This document shows positions 28,987 to 39,616 of a DNA stretch of 64,000 nucleotides, piece by piece. The translations under genes were made by a program, and so were the position numbers. The stretch's first letter is position 1; each line of letters starts with the position of its first letter. The notes under the pieces are model-generated. The model was given only the letters and a program-made list of their open reading frames with translations, had not been told where the DNA came from and ran no database searches. This stretch comes from Lysobacter sp. BMK333-48F3 (GTDB lineage: Bacteria > Pseudomonadota > Gammaproteobacteria > Xanthomonadales > Xanthomonadaceae), in the NCBI RefSeq assembly GCF_019733395.1, contig NZ_JAIHOO010000001.1:3410501-3474500 (forward strand). Reading direction: 5' to 3'.

Positions 28987-29991
28987 ATGAAGCATTTCCT
29001 CAACACCCAGGACTGGTCGCGCAGCGACCTCGACGCGCTGCTGGCCCAGGCGGCGGCGTTCAAGCGCAACAAGCTCGGCGACCAGCTGCGCGGCAAGTCG
29101 ATCGCGCTGGTGTTCTTCAATCCGTCGATGCGCACCCGCACCAGCTTCGAGCTGGGCGCGTTCCAGCTCGGCGCCCATGCCGTGGTGCTGCAGCCGGGCA
29201 AGGACGCGTGGCCGATCGAGTTCGACCTGGGCACGGTGATGGACGGCGACACCGAGGAGCACATCGCCGAAGTGGCGCGGGTGCTGGGCCGCTACGTCGA
29301 CCTGATCGGCGTGCGCGCGTTCCCGAAGTTCGTCGACTGGGCCTACGACCGCGAAGACATCGTGCTGAAGTCCTTCGCCAAGTACTCGCCGGTGCCGGTG
29401 ATCAACATGGAGACCATCACCCACCCCTGCCAGGAGCTGGCGCATGCGCTGGCCCTGCAGGAGCGTTTCGGCACCACCGACCTGCGCGGCAAGAAGTACG
29501 TGCTGACCTGGACCTACCACCCCAAGCCGCTCAACACCGCGGTCGCCAACTCGGCCCTGACCATCGCCACCCGCTTAGGGATGGACGTGACCCTGTTGTG
29601 CCCGACCCCGGAGTACGTGCTCGACCAACGCTACATGGGCTGGGCCGAGCAGAACGTCGCCGAGAGCGGCGGCTCGCTGACCGTCAGCCACGACATCGAC
29701 AGCGCCTACGCCGGCGCCGACGTGGTCTACGCCAAGAGCTGGGGCGCGCTGCCGTACTTCGGCAACTGGGGCCCGGAGAAGCCCATTCGCGAGCAGTACA
29801 AGCACTTCATCGTCGACGAAGCCAAGATGGCGTTGACCAACGATGGCGTGTTCAGCCACTGCCTGCCGCTGCGCCGCAACGTCAAGGCCACCGACGCGGT
29901 GATGGACTCGCCCAACTGCATCGCGATCGAGGAAGCCGAGAACCGTCTGCACGTGCAGAAGGCGGTGATGGCCGCTTTGATCGGCCAGTAA
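28987..29991 (+). CDS. argF': N-acetylornithine carbamoyltransferase
   Basis: 334 residues. The carbamoyl-phosphate loop FNPSMRTRTSFE differs from the STRT of ordinary ornithine transcarbamylases. HPCQELAH and FSHCLPLRRNVK are the other ligand blocks; the HCLPLRRN form is that of the N-acetylornithine enzyme described in Xanthomonas. It makes N-acetylcitrulline, the first committed step of this variant arginine route. The matching deacetylase is at 31508-32602. Family assignment is confident; the acetyl specificity follows from the motif and the neighbours. Confidence 0.93.
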   Translation: MKHFLNTQDWSRSDLDALLAQAAAFKRNKLGDQLRGKSIALVFFNPSMRTRTSFELGAFQLGAHAVVLQPGKDAWPIEFDLGTVMDGDTEEHIAEVARVLGRYVDLIGVRAFPKFVDWAYDREDIVLKSFAKYSPVPVINMETITHPCQELAHALALQERFGTTDLRGKKYVLTWTYHPKPLNTAVANSALTIATRLGMDVTLLCPTPEYVLDQRYMGWAEQNVAESGGSLTVSHDIDSAYAGADVVYAKSWGALPYFGNWGPEKPIREQYKHFIVDEAKMALTNDGVFSHCLPLRRNVKATDAVMDSPNCIAIEEAENRLHVQKAVMAALIGQ

Positions 29992-30002
29992 TCCGCTTCG
30001 CT

Positions 30003-30118
30003 CCCTCTCCCGCTTGCGGGAGAGGGCCGGGGTGAGGGCGTCGTTCGCCTTGGCTCCGCAACATCCACCCCATCCGTTTGCCCCCACCCCGACCCTCCCC
30101 CGCAAGCGGGGGAGGGAG
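30003..30118. repeat. Inverted pair of CTCCCGCTTGCGGGAG palindromes
   Basis: CTCTCCCGCTTGCGGGAGAG with a GGGTGAGGG tail, and its inverted relative CTCCCCCGCAAGCGGGGGAG, lie between argF' and argG. They are REP-like extragenic palindromes with the potential to form a cruciform and affect mRNA stability within the operon. Confidence 0.8.
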
Positions 30119-30144
30119 CCAAACAGAGCAGAGACTTTCCGAAC

Positions 30145-31341
30145 ATGAGCAAAGACATCGTCCTCGCCTTCTCCGGCGGCCTCGACACCAGCTTCTGCGT
30201 GCCCTACCTGCAGGAGCGCGGCTGGGCCGTGCACACCGTGTTCGCCGACACCGGCGGCGTCGACGACGAGGAGCGCGCCTTCATCGAGCAGCGTGCCGCC
30301 GAGCTCGGCGTGGCCAGCCACGTCACCGTCGACGGCGGGCCGGCGATCTGGTCGGGCTTCGTCAAGCCGTTCGTGTGGGCCGGCGAGGGCTACCAGGGCC
30401 AGTACCCGCTGCTGGTGTCGGATCGTTACCTGATCGTCGAAGCCGCGCTCAAGCGCGCCGCCGAGTTGGGCACCAAGGCGATCGCCCACGGCTGCACCGG
30501 CATGGGCAACGACCAGGTGCGTTTCGACCTGGCGGTCAAGGCGCTGGGCGATTACGAGATCGTCGCGCCGATCCGCGAAATCCAGAAGGAGCACACCGAG
30601 GTCCGCGCCTACGAGCAGAAGTACCTGGAAGAGCGCGGCTTCGGCGTGCGCGCCAAGCAGAAGGCCTACACCATCAACGAGAACCTGCTCGGCCTGACCA
30701 TGTCCGGCGGCGAGATCGACCGCTGGCAGGCGCCGGGCGAGGGCGCGGTGGGCTGGTGCAAGCCGCGCGCGCAGTGGCCGAGCGAAACCCTGTCGGTGAA
30801 GCTGAGCTTCGAGAACGGCGAAGCGGTCGCGCTGAACGGCGAGAAGATCGAAGGCCACCAGCTGCTGGCCAAGCTCAACGGCCTGTTCGCCCAGTACGGC
30901 GTGGGTCGTGGCCTGTACACCGGCGACACCACCATCGGCCTCAAGGGCCGGATCATCTTCGAAGCGCCGGGCCTGATCGCCCTGCTGACCGCGCACCGCG
31001 CGCTGGAAGAGGCGGTGCTGAGCAAGCAGCAGAACCGCTTCAAGCCCGACGTGGCGCGCAAGTGGGTGGAACTGGTCTACGAAGGCTTCTTCCACGACCC
31101 GCTCAAGGCCGACCTGGAAGCCTTCCTGGCCAGCTCGCAGTCCACCGTGAACGGCGAAGTGACCCTGGAAACCAACGGCGGCACCGTCAACGCGGTGGCG
31201 ATCGAGTCCAGGCACATCCTCAACGCCAAGGGCGCGACCTACGCCCAGGCCGCCGACTGGGGCGTGGCCGAGGCCGAAGGCTTCATCAAGCTGTTCGGCA
31301 TGAGCAGCACGCTGTGGGCGGAGATCAACCGCAAGGGCTGA
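30145..31341 (+). CDS. argG: Argininosuccinate synthase
   Basis: 398 residues. The N-type ATP pyrophosphatase P-loop FSGGLDTSF is at residues about 8-16, followed by [13 protein letters not shown]. It would ligate citrulline and aspartate; in this N-acetyl route it acts after the deacetylase, or as known for Xanthomonas. Palindromic repeats flank it on both sides. Length and motifs are complete. Confidence 0.95.
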   Translation: MSKDIVLAFSGGLDTSFCVPYLQERGWAVHTVFADTGGVDDEERAFIEQRAAELGVASHVTVDGGPAIWSGFVKPFVWAGEGYQGQYPLLVSDRYLIVEAALKRAAELGTKAIAHGCTGMGNDQVRFDLAVKALGDYEIVAPIREIQKEHTEVRAYEQKYLEERGFGVRAKQKAYTINENLLGLTMSGGEIDRWQAPGEGAVGWCKPRAQWPSETLSVKLSFENGEAVALNGEKIEGHQLLAKLNGLFAQYGVGRGLYTGDTTIGLKGRIIFEAPGLIALLTAHRALEEAVLSKQQNRFKPDVARKWVELVYEGFFHDPLKADLEAFLASSQSTVNGEVTLETNGGTVNAVAIESRHILNAKGATYAQAADWGVAEAEGFIKLFGMSSTLWAEINRKG

Positions 31342-31352
31342 CGCCGCTCCAA

Positions 31353-31455
31353 GCCCCTCTCCCGCTTGCGGGAGAGGGGGTGGGGTGAGGGGCGGAACGC
31401 GGCGATCCCGCACACCCTCACCCTAACCCTCTCCCGCAAGCGGGAGAGGGGATGA
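31353..31455. repeat. Inverted pair of CTCCCGCTTGCGGGAG palindromes
   Basis: Same family as 30003-30118. Two facing copies (CTCTCCCGCTTGCGGGAGAG and its inverse) lie in the gap between argG and argE', so argG is bracketed by two matching pairs. Confidence 0.8.
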
Positions 31456-31507
31456 AAGCGGCGCCGCTGCGGCGACGCATCTCACCGAACTCAACTACCA
31501 GCCGACC

Positions 31508-32602
31508 ATGCTCCCCGAAGTCCTAAACCATCTGCAGGCCCTGGTCTCCTACGACACCCGCAATCCGCCGCGGGACATCGGCACCGACGGCATCTTCGAT
31601 TACCTGCGCAGCCAGTTGCCGGGGTTCCGGATCGAAGTCACCGATCACGGCGCCGGCGCGGTGTCGATGCTGGCCGTGCGCGGCAATCCGCGCCGGCTGT
31701 TCAACGTCCACCTCGATACGGTGCCGTCGTCCGAAGCCTGGAGCGCGGATCCGCATGTGCTGCGGGTGACCGAAGACCGCGCGATCGGCCTGGGCGCCTG
31801 CGACATCAAGGGCGCGGCGGCCGGCCTGCTGGCCGCCGCGGCGGCGGCCGACGGCGACGCCGCGTTCCTGTTCTCGACCGACGAGGAAGCCAACGACGCG
31901 CGCTGCATCGCCGGTTTCCTCGGCACCGCGCACGGCTTCACCGAAGTGCTGGTGGCCGAGCCGACCATGAACGAAGCGGTGCTCGCGCATCGCGGCATCA
32001 GCTCGGTGCTGCTGAAGTTCCGCGGCGTCGCCGGGCACGCCTCCGGCGCCAACGCGATGCAGGCCAGCGCCCTGCACCAGGCGATCCGCTGGGGCGGCAA
32101 GGCGCTGGACTACGTCGAGGCGCAGGCGCACCAGCGCTTCGGCGGCCTGACCGGGCTGCGCTTCAACATCGGCCGGGTCGAGGGCGGGATCAAGGCCAAC
32201 ATGATCGCGCCCAGCGCCGAGCTGCGCTTCGGCTTCCGGCCGCTGCCCTCGCAGCCGATCGACGGCCTGCACGAAACCTTCGGCACCCTGGTCGACGCCG
32301 GCGCGATCGAGCGCTACGAGGAAACTTTCCGCGGCCCGCCGTTGCCGGCCGGCGGCGTCGCCGACGCCGAGCATCGCCGGCTGGAAGCGCGCGACCTGGC
32401 CGACGCGCTGGAGCTGCCGATCGGCAACGCGGTCGATTTCTGGACCGAAGCCTCGCTGTTCTCGGCCGCCGGCCTGACCGCGATCGTCTACGGCCCGGGC
32501 CACATCGCCCAGGCCCACACCGCCGACGAATGGGTCGCGCTGGAACAACTGCAAGGCTACGCCCAGAGCGTGGCGCGCATCATCGGGAGCAAGGCGCAAT
32601 GA
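31508..32602 (+). CDS. argE': N-acetylcitrulline deacetylase (M20 family)
   Basis: 364 residues of the M20 zinc peptidase fold: HLDT ([11 protein letters not shown]), LGACDIKGA, the catalytic Glu in STDEEAND and the late metal ligand His in [17 protein letters not shown]. In Xanthomonas this gene next to argF' deacetylates N-acetylcitrulline to citrulline. Its stop codon overlaps the start of the kinase/synthase gene (ATGA). Confidence 0.92.
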   Translation: MLPEVLNHLQALVSYDTRNPPRDIGTDGIFDYLRSQLPGFRIEVTDHGAGAVSMLAVRGNPRRLFNVHLDTVPSSEAWSADPHVLRVTEDRAIGLGACDIKGAAAGLLAAAAAADGDAAFLFSTDEEANDARCIAGFLGTAHGFTEVLVAEPTMNEAVLAHRGISSVLLKFRGVAGHASGANAMQASALHQAIRWGGKALDYVEAQAHQRFGGLTGLRFNIGRVEGGIKANMIAPSAELRFGFRPLPSQPIDGLHETFGTLVDAGAIERYEETFRGPPLPAGGVADAEHRRLEARDLADALELPIGNAVDFWTEASLFSAAGLTAIVYGPGHIAQAHTADEWVALEQLQGYAQSVARIIGSKAQ

Positions 32603-33927
32603 GCGTTTCCATGGACAACCACCTGCAGACCCGCCAGACCATCGTGCGGCTGCTGTCGAGCATGGCCAGCGCCAAGGAGATCTCGCAATACCTCAAGCGT
32701 TTTTCCCAGCTCGACTCCAAGCGCTTCGCGGTGGTCAAGGTCGGCGGCGCGGTGCTGCGCGACGACCTGGCCGCGCTGACCTCGTCGCTGGCCTTCCTAC
32801 AGGATGTCGGCCTGACCCCGATCGTGATCCACGGCGCCGGCCCGCAGCTCGACGAAGAGCTGTCCGCCGCCGGCATCGTCAAGCAGACCGTCAACGGCCT
32901 GAGGGTGACTTCGCCCGAGGCGCTGGCGATCGTGCGCCGGGTGTTCCAGTCGCAGAACCTGAAGCTGGTCGAAGCGCTGCAGGCCGGCGACGGCCGCGCC
33001 ACCTCGATCATCTCCGGCGTGTTCGAGGCCGAGTACCTGGACCGCGACACCTACGGCCTGGTCGGCGAGGTCAGGAAGGTCAACCTGGCGCCGATCGAGG
33101 CCAGCCTGCAGGCCGGCTCGATCCCGGTCATCGCCAGCCTCGGCGAGACCGCCGGCGGGCAGATCCTCAACGTCAACGCCGACTTCGCCGCCAACGAGCT
33201 GGTGCAGGTGCTGCAGCCGTACAAGATCGTGTTCCTGACCGGCACCGGCGGCCTGCTCGACGACAACGGCAAGGTGATCGACTCGATCAACCTGTCGACC
33301 GAGTACGAGCACCTGATCGAACAGCCGTGGATCAACGGCGGCATGAAGGTCAAGATCGAGCAGATCAAGGACCTGCTGGACAAGCTGCCGCTGACCTCGT
33401 CGGTGTCGATCACCAAGCCCTCCGAGCTGGCCAAGGAACTGTTCACCCACAAGGGCTCGGGCACCCTGGTCCGGCGCGGCGAGCGCGTGCTGCAGGCTTC
33501 GCGCTGGGAAGACCTCGACCTGGTCCGCCTGCGCGGCCTGATCGACTCGGCCTTCGGCCGCAAGCTGGTCGACGGCTATTTCGACGACACCAAGCTGAAA
33601 CGGGCCTACGTCAGCGAGAACTACCGCGCCGCGATCGTGCTGATCGAGGCCGACGGCCGCACCTACCTGGACAAGTTCGCGGTGCTCGACGACGCCCAGG
33701 GCGAGGGCCTGGGGCGGGCGGTGTGGCAGATCATGCGCGAGCAGAACCCGAGCGTGTTCTGGCGTTCGCGCCACGGCAACCCGGTCAATCCGTTCTATTA
33801 CTCCGAATCCGACGGCTGCCTGAAGCAGGAGAAGTGGAAGGTGTTCTGGTACGGCATGCACGGCTTCGACGAAATCGCCGCCTGCGTCGAGTACGCCGGC
33901 CGGCGCACGCCGACCCTGGAGGACTGA
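32599..33927 (+). CDS. argB: Bifunctional N-acetylglutamate kinase/synthase (NAGK-S)
   Basis: 442 residues. Residues about 40-290 are an amino-acid kinase domain ([46 protein letters not shown]). Residues about 300-442 are a GNAT acetyltransferase domain of the vertebrate-like NAGS type ([36 protein letters not shown]). One protein thus supplies both the first and second steps of arginine synthesis and is the usual target of arginine feedback. Coupled to argE' upstream (ATGA) and the GNAT gene downstream (TGATG). Confidence 0.93.
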   Translation: MSVSMDNHLQTRQTIVRLLSSMASAKEISQYLKRFSQLDSKRFAVVKVGGAVLRDDLAALTSSLAFLQDVGLTPIVIHGAGPQLDEELSAAGIVKQTVNGLRVTSPEALAIVRRVFQSQNLKLVEALQAGDGRATSIISGVFEAEYLDRDTYGLVGEVRKVNLAPIEASLQAGSIPVIASLGETAGGQILNVNADFAANELVQVLQPYKIVFLTGTGGLLDDNGKVIDSINLSTEYEHLIEQPWINGGMKVKIEQIKDLLDKLPLTSSVSITKPSELAKELFTHKGSGTLVRRGERVLQASRWEDLDLVRLRGLIDSAFGRKLVDGYFDDTKLKRAYVSENYRAAIVLIEADGRTYLDKFAVLDDAQGEGLGRAVWQIMREQNPSVFWRSRHGNPVNPFYYSESDGCLKQEKWKVFWYGMHGFDEIAACVEYAGRRTPTLED

Positions 33928-34553
33928 TGGACGCGCAGAGCGATGCGTGGACGCGGCAACCTCGGCTGAGCGGCGAGCACGTCGCCCTGGAACCGCTGCG
34001 CCGCGAGCATGGCGACGGCTTGCGCGCGGCCCTGGCCGGCGGCGAGCTGGCCCAGGCCTGGTACACCAACGTGCCGGCGCCGGCAGGCGTGGACGGCTAC
34101 ATCGACGCGGCCCTGGCGATGCGCGACCGCGGCCAGGCCTGGCCGTTCGCGGTGCTGGACGCGCGCGGCGAGGTGGTCGGCAGCACCCGTTACTACGATA
34201 TGGACGCGACCGTGCCGCGGCTGCAGATCGGCTATACCTTCTACGCGCCGCGGGTGCAGCGCACCGGCCTGAACACCCAGGCCAAGCGGCTGTTGCTCGG
34301 CCATGCCTTCGAAACCCTGGGCTGCATCGCGGTAGGCTTCGAGACGAGCTGGTTCAATCAGGCCTCGCGCACCGCGATCGCGCGCCTGGGCGCCAAGCAG
34401 GACGGCGTGCTGCGCAACCACCGCCGGCACGCCGACGGCAGCCCCCGCGATACGGTCGCCTTCTCGATCATCGACACGGAGTGGCCGGCGGTGAAGCGCA
34501 ATCTGCAGTACAAGTTGGACCGACACGCAAGCGGAGCGGCAAGCCATGACTAA
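33927..34553 (+). CDS. GNAT family N-acetyltransferase (RimJ/RimL-like)
   Basis: 208 residues with the Acetyltransf_3 pattern [28 protein letters not shown], the acetyl-CoA-binding [17 protein letters not shown] and the [20 protein letters not shown] block of RimJ/RimL-like enzymes. The substrate is unknown. It overlaps both neighbours (1 bp with the kinase/synthase, 8 bp with argC), so it is made together with the arginine enzymes. Confidence 0.88.
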   Translation: MDAQSDAWTRQPRLSGEHVALEPLRREHGDGLRAALAGGELAQAWYTNVPAPAGVDGYIDAALAMRDRGQAWPFAVLDARGEVVGSTRYYDMDATVPRLQIGYTFYAPRVQRTGLNTQAKRLLLGHAFETLGCIAVGFETSWFNQASRTAIARLGAKQDGVLRNHRRHADGSPRDTVAFSIIDTEWPAVKRNLQYKLDRHASGAASHD

Positions 34554-35511
34554 GACCCTGGGCATCGTCGGCGCGCGCGGCCACGTCGGCGCCGACCTGA
34601 TCCGGCTGATCGCCGGCCACCCCGAGTTCGAGCTGGCCTTCGTGTCCTCGCGCGAACTCGATGGCCAGCGCCTGGCCGACCACATTCCCGAATACGCGGC
34701 CAAGGGCCCGCAGCTGCGCTACAGCTCGCCGAGCCACGACGAGCTGGCGGCGCTGGGCGCCGACGCGGTGGTGCTGGCCCTGCCCAACGGCAAGGCCGCC
34801 GCCTGCGTGGCCGCGTTCGACGCCGCCGGCGCCGAGCCGGTGATCGTCGACCTGTCGGCCGATTACCGCTTCGACGATCACTGGTACTACGGCCTGCCCG
34901 AGCTGACCCGCGGCCAGTACCACGGCCAGCGCCGGATCAGCAATCCGGGTTGCTACGCCAGCGCGATGCAGCTGGCGATCGCGCCGCTGCTGAACGTGCT
35001 GGAGGGCGCGGTGCAGTGCTTCGGCGTGTCCGGTTACTCCGGCGCCGGCACCACGCCGTCGGACAAGAACGACCCCGACAAGCTGCGCGACAATCTGATG
35101 CCGTACGCGCTGACCGGACACCTGCACGAGCGCGAGGTCACCCGCCACCTCGGCCACCCGGTCGAGTTCATGCCGCACGTGGCGGCGCATTTCCGCGGCC
35201 TGACCGTGACCTCGAACCTGCACCTGTCGCGCCGCTTCGAGCGCGAGGAACTGGTCGAGCACTATCACCGCCATTACGACGGCGAACCGATGGTGCGGGT
35301 GCTGGATGAGGCGCCTTGGGTGAGCCGCATCGCCGGCCGCCACCATGTCGAGATCGGCGGTTTTTCGATGTCCGAGGACGGCCGCCGGGTGGTGGTGGTG
35401 TCGACCCTGGACAACCTGCTCAAGGGCGCGGCGACGCAGGCGCTGCAGAACCTCAACCTGGCCTTCGGCCTGGACGAACTGACCGGCATCGACGCGCACC
35501 CGCGACCGTGA
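34546..35511 (+). CDS. argC: N-acetyl-gamma-glutamyl-phosphate reductase
   Basis: 321 residues. NAD(P)-binding [13 protein letters not shown] is at the N-terminus, with the catalytic Cys in [13 protein letters not shown] and the conserved His in the [12 protein letters not shown] region. It carries out the third step of the acetylated route. It overlaps the GNAT gene by 8 bp. Its 3' side is separated from the prolyl-tRNA synthetase by inverted composite repeats. Confidence 0.94.
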   Translation: MTKTLGIVGARGHVGADLIRLIAGHPEFELAFVSSRELDGQRLADHIPEYAAKGPQLRYSSPSHDELAALGADAVVLALPNGKAAACVAAFDAAGAEPVIVDLSADYRFDDHWYYGLPELTRGQYHGQRRISNPGCYASAMQLAIAPLLNVLEGAVQCFGVSGYSGAGTTPSDKNDPDKLRDNLMPYALTGHLHEREVTRHLGHPVEFMPHVAAHFRGLTVTSNLHLSRRFEREELVEHYHRHYDGEPMVRVLDEAPWVSRIAGRHHVEIGGFSMSEDGRRVVVVSTLDNLLKGAATQALQNLNLAFGLDELTGIDAHPRP

Positions 35512-35514
35512 CGC

Positions 35515-35655
35515 TCCCACTCTCCCTCCTTTGTAGAGGGGGGCAGGGGGATTTGCTGTTGCTGTTGCTTCTGGATCGAAGCGAAGGACAAAAGCAACGG
35601 CCGAAGCCAATCCCCCCTGGCCCCCCTTTTCCAAAGGGGGGAATCCGATAGGAGG
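35515..35655. repeat. Inverted pair of composite (CAACAG)n/C-rich hairpin repeats
   Basis: The first half is the reverse complement (TTTGTAGAGGGGGGCAGGGG, then GCTGTTGCTGTTGC) and the second half is the direct form (AATCCCCCCTGG then CCCCCCTTTTCCAAAGGGG). They face each other across about 45 bp between argC and the prolyl-tRNA synthetase gene. Same family as 2928-2998 and 7521-7587. Confidence 0.8.
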
Positions 35656-35699
35656 GATTCGTTGGTTGGGTTGGTTGCAGCGTTCGGAGTGAAGCCGCC

Positions 35700-37031
35700 A
35701 TGCGTCTGTCGCGTTATTTCTTGCCCGCGTTGAAGGAAAACCCCGCCGAGGCGCAGATCGCCTCGCACCGGCTGATGCTGCGCGCCGGGCTGATCCGGCA
35801 GGAAGCGGCCGGCATCTACACCTGGCTGCCGGCCGGCCTGCGCGTGCTGCGCAAGATCGAGGCCGTCGTCCGCGACGAACTCGATCGCGCCGGCGCGCTG
35901 GAGCTGCTGATGCCGACCCTGCAGCTGGCCGACCTGTGGCGCGAGAGCGGGCGCTACGAGGCCTACGGCCCGGAAATGCTGCGCATCCGCGACCGCCACG
36001 AGCGCGAGCTGCTGTACGGGCCGACCAACGAGGACATGGTCACCGCGATCTTCCGCGCCCATGTGAAGTCCTACCGCGCGCTGCCGATGAACCTGTACCA
36101 GGTGCAGTGGAAGTTCCGCGACGAGCAGCGGCCGCGCTTCGGCGTGCTGCGCGGGCGCGAGTTCCTGATGAAGGACGGGTACTCCTTCGACCTCGACGAG
36201 GCCGCGGCGCGGCGCAGCTACCGGCGCATGTTCGTCGCCTATCTGCGCATCTTCGCCCGGCTCGGCATCCGCGCCATCCCGATGCGCGCCGAAACCGGGC
36301 CGATAGGCGGCGACCTGTCGCACGAGTTCCTGGTCCTGGCCTCGTCCGGCGAGTCGGCGGTGTATTGCGACCGCGGCGTGCTGGAGCTGCCGATTCCCGG
36401 CGACGACATCGACTACGACGGCGACCTGGAACCGGTCGTGCGCCAGTGGAGCACGCTCTACGCCGCCACCGAGGACGTGCACGACATCGAGCGCTTCGAG
36501 CGCGAAGTGCCGGCGGAGCGGCGGGTGCAGACGCGCGGGATCGAAGTCGGCCAGGTGTTCTACTTCGGCACCAAGTACTCGCAACCGATGAAGGCCGCGG
36601 TGACCGGCGCCGACGGCGCCGAGCACGCCATCCACGGCGGTTCCTACGGCATCGGCGTGTCGCGCCTGGTCGGCGCGATCGTCGAGGCCGGTCATGACGA
36701 AGCCGGCATCGTCTGGCCCGAGCCGGTGGCGCCGTTCCGGGTCGGCCTGATCGATCTCGACCCGGCCGATGCGGCGGTGTCGGCTACCTGCGACGACCTG
36801 TACGCGCAATTGCAGACGCGCGGCCTGGACGTGTTGCACGACGACACGCCCGAGCGCGCCGGCGTGAAGTTCGCACACATGGACCTGCTCGGCCTGCCCT
36901 GGCAGATTGTGGTCGGCCGGCGCGGACTGGAGCGCGGCATCGTCGAACTCAAGCGCCGCGCGACCGGCGAGCGTATCGAACTGGCGCCGGCCGATGCGGT
37001 GGCGCGCTTGTCCATGAAAAGCAACGAGTGA
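35700..37031 (+). CDS. Short prolyl-tRNA synthetase lacking the editing domain
   Basis: 443 residues. Class II motifs are present: motif 2 [20 protein letters not shown] with [10 protein letters not shown], the TNE proline site in YGPTNEDMV, and motif 3 [14 protein letters not shown]. The usual gammaproteobacterial ProS is about 570 residues with a YbaK-like editing insertion after motif 2. Here that insertion is replaced by a short loop ([20 protein letters not shown]), as in alphaproteobacterial or mitochondrial-type enzymes. It lies in the middle of the arginine/proline cluster (argC before, argH-proB-proA after). A second, full-length proS elsewhere is expected but cannot be seen. Confidence 0.88.
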   Translation: MRLSRYFLPALKENPAEAQIASHRLMLRAGLIRQEAAGIYTWLPAGLRVLRKIEAVVRDELDRAGALELLMPTLQLADLWRESGRYEAYGPEMLRIRDRHERELLYGPTNEDMVTAIFRAHVKSYRALPMNLYQVQWKFRDEQRPRFGVLRGREFLMKDGYSFDLDEAAARRSYRRMFVAYLRIFARLGIRAIPMRAETGPIGGDLSHEFLVLASSGESAVYCDRGVLELPIPGDDIDYDGDLEPVVRQWSTLYAATEDVHDIERFEREVPAERRVQTRGIEVGQVFYFGTKYSQPMKAAVTGADGAEHAIHGGSYGIGVSRLVGAIVEAGHDEAGIVWPEPVAPFRVGLIDLDPADAAVSATCDDLYAQLQTRGLDVLHDDTPERAGVKFAHMDLLGLPWQIVVGRRGLERGIVELKRRATGERIELAPADAVARLSMKSNE

Positions 37032-37118
37032 AGAGAAAACAGGAACGAGTAAAGGTCGCCCCGGCTCGTTCCTCTCCACCCGTTCCTCCCGAATCCAGAT
37101 TTCAGCGAGCCCCTCCCC

Positions 37119-38408
37119 ATGTCCGATCTGCTTTGGCAAAAACCCGGCGTCAAGGTCGACGCGCGGATCCAGAACTTCCTCGCCGGCGAAGACGTGATTC
37201 TCGACCGCGAATTCTTCCTGTTCGACATCCAGGCCAGCCGCGCGCACGCGCAGGGTCTGCAGCAGATCGGCATCCTCAGCGCCGAGGAACTCGACGGCCT
37301 GTCGCGCGAACTGGAGGCGCTGGCCGAGGACTTCCGCGTCGGCCGCTTCGTCCTCGACGAGCGCTACGAAGACGGCCACTCGGCGATCGAAGGCCGGCTG
37401 ATCGAACGCCTCGGCGACGCCGGGCGCAAGATCCACACCGGCCGCAGCCGCAACGACCAGATCCTGGTCGCGACCCGGCTGTGGCTGAAAGACCGGTTGA
37501 GCCGCGTCTACGCGCTGTGCCGCGAAACCGCCGAAGTCGCCCTGGCGCGGGCCGAAGCCGAGGCCGGCTTGCCGCTGCCGGGTTACACCCACCTGCAGCG
37601 AGCGATGGTGTCCAGCGCCGGCATGTGGTGGGGCGCCTGGGCCGAAGGCTTCATCGACAACGCCGTGCGCGCGCGCCAGACCCTGGACTGGGTCGACGCC
37701 AATCCGCTCGGCAGCGCCGCCGGCTACGGCATCAACCTGCCGCTGGCGCGCGAACACACCACCCAGGCGCTGGGCTTCGGCCGCCTGCAGCTGATCGCGA
37801 CCTACGCCCAGCTCTCGCGCGGCAAATTCGAACTCGCCGCGATCGACGCGCTGTCGACCGCGCTGCTCGACCTGCGCCGCCTGGCCTGGGATCTGAGCCT
37901 GTTCACCAGCGCCGAGTTCGGCTTCGTCGCTCTGCCGGCCGAGTACACCACCGGCAGCTCGATCATGCCGAACAAGCGCAACCCCGACGTGATCGAGCTG
38001 ATGCGCGCCAGCTATTCCGCCGCCGCCGCCGCGCGCGCCGAGATCGAGCATTTGCTGTCGCTGCCTTCGGGCTACCACCGCGACCTGCAATTCTCCAAGG
38101 GCGCGATCTTCCACGCCTTCGGCCGCGGCCTGGGCGCGCTGGAGCTGCTGCCCGACCTGCTGCGCAACCTGGAATGGAAGCCCGAGCGCTTGCGCGCGGC
38201 GCTGGAGCCGTCGATGTACGCCACCGACCTCGCGGTCGACCTGGCCCGCCAGGGCCTGCCGTTCCGCGACGCCTACAAGCAGGCCGCCGACCCTGCGCGC
38301 TGGGCCGAAGGCGACCCGGAGGCCAGCCTGGGCGCGCGAGTGTCGCCGGGCGCGGCGGGCGACCTGCGCCTGGACGCCTTGCAGGCGCGCCTGAAGGAAC
38401 TGACATGA
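37119..38408 (+). CDS. argH: Argininosuccinate lyase
   Basis: 429 residues. The fumarase/aspartase signature is [40 protein letters not shown] and [14 protein letters not shown] are the other conserved blocks. It splits argininosuccinate into arginine and fumarate. Its stop overlaps proB (ATGA). Confidence 0.95.
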   Translation: MSDLLWQKPGVKVDARIQNFLAGEDVILDREFFLFDIQASRAHAQGLQQIGILSAEELDGLSRELEALAEDFRVGRFVLDERYEDGHSAIEGRLIERLGDAGRKIHTGRSRNDQILVATRLWLKDRLSRVYALCRETAEVALARAEAEAGLPLPGYTHLQRAMVSSAGMWWGAWAEGFIDNAVRARQTLDWVDANPLGSAAGYGINLPLAREHTTQALGFGRLQLIATYAQLSRGKFELAAIDALSTALLDLRRLAWDLSLFTSAEFGFVALPAEYTTGSSIMPNKRNPDVIELMRASYSAAAAARAEIEHLLSLPSGYHRDLQFSKGAIFHAFGRGLGALELLPDLLRNLEWKPERLRAALEPSMYATDLAVDLARQGLPFRDAYKQAADPARWAEGDPEASLGARVSPGAAGDLRLDALQARLKELT

Positions 38409-39616
38409 GCGCCGCGGCAAAGGATTTCGCTGCGCAGCCTTTGCCGCCCTGGCGCCGCGCCGTGCTCAAGGTCGGCAGCAGCCTGCTCGCCGGCTTCGAG
38501 GGCGGCGGGCTCGACCCGCGCTACGCCGCCGGGCTGGCGCGTTTCATCGAAAGCGCGCGCGAACAGCAGCGCGAAGTGGTGCTGGTGTCTTCCGGCGCGG
38601 TCGCGGCCGGGCGCAGCCGCATCCACACCGGCGGCGACGGACTGGTGCTGCGGCAGGCGCTGGCCTCGTTGGGCCAGGCCTCGCTGATCGCGTTCTGGCA
38701 GCAACTGTCGAGCGTGCCGGTGGCGCAGGTGCTGCTGACCCACGACGACCTGCGCAACCGCCGCCGCTATCTCAACGCGCGCGCTTCGCTGCGCGAGCTG
38801 CTGCGCCTGGGCGCGCTGCCGGTGATCAACGAGAACGACACGGTCGCGGTCGACGAGCTCAAGCTCGGCGACAACGACAACCTGGCCGCGGCGGTGGCCT
38901 CGCTGGTCGACGCCGACCTGCTGCTGATCGCCACCGACATCGGCGGCCTGTACAGCGGCCACCCGCAGCGCGATCCGAGCGCGCGGCCGATCGGCCATGT
39001 CGCGGCGGTGACCCCGGAACTGCTGGTCGCCGCCAGCGGCGGCGCCGGCGCGCTGGGCACCGGCGGCATGCGCACCAAGCTCGAAGCCGCGGCCAAGGCC
39101 GCCACCGCCGGCATCGCCACCGCGCTGTTCTGCGGCCGCGACGCCGAGGTGGTGCAGGCGCTGGCCCAAGACCGCTTGCACGGCACCCTGGTCGCCGCGC
39201 ACAGCGACCGCCTGCGCGCGCGCAAGCAATGGCTGCGCCACGCGCCGGCCAGCGGCAGCCTGCATATCGACGCCGGCGCGGCGAATGCCTTGCGCGTGCG
39301 CGGCGCCTCGCTGCTGCCGGGTGGAGTGGTCGCGGTCGAAGGCGAGTTCCGCCGCGGCGACGTGGTCGAGCTGCGCGTGGCCGCGGACGGCGAGGCGGTC
39401 GGGCGCGGGCTGGTGCAGTACAACTCGGTCGAGTTGGGTCGAATCAAGGGCCGCCACAGCCGCGATATCGAGGCGGTGCTCGGCTTCCGCTACGGCGAGT
39501 CGGTGGTGCACCGGGACGATCTGGTGATGCTGGGCGGACGCACGCCGGCGGAGGTCGCCGCGATCGCGGCCGACCCCAACGATGCGGCCGCCGCGAACGA
39601 GGGGAGCAAGGCATGA
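38405..39616 (+). CDS. proB: Glutamate 5-kinase
   Basis: 403 residues. An amino-acid kinase domain ([51 protein letters not shown]) is followed by a PUA domain (about 310-390). First step of proline synthesis, feedback-inhibited by proline. Overlaps argH upstream and proA downstream by ATGA. Confidence 0.95.
   Translation: MSAAAKDFAAQPLPPWRRAVLKVGSSLLAGFEGGGLDPRYAAGLARFIESAREQQREVVLVSSGAVAAGRSRIHTGGDGLVLRQALASLGQASLIAFWQQLSSVPVAQVLLTHDDLRNRRRYLNARASLRELLRLGALPVINENDTVAVDELKLGDNDNLAAAVASLVDADLLLIATDIGGLYSGHPQRDPSARPIGHVAAVTPELLVAASGGAGALGTGGMRTKLEAAAKAATAGIATALFCGRDAEVVQALAQDRLHGTLVAAHSDRLRARKQWLRHAPASGSLHIDAGAANALRVRGASLLPGGVVAVEGEFRRGDVVELRVAADGEAVGRGLVQYNSVELGRIKGRHSRDIEAVLGFRYGESVVHRDDLVMLGGRTPAEVAAIAADPNDAAAANEGSKA

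Noticed and set aside
35274..38420. A 1048-codon minus-strand frame opposite the prolyl-tRNA synthetase and argH
   Set aside because: It runs antisense across two well-supported genes and a repeat-bearing gap, with no recognisable motif.
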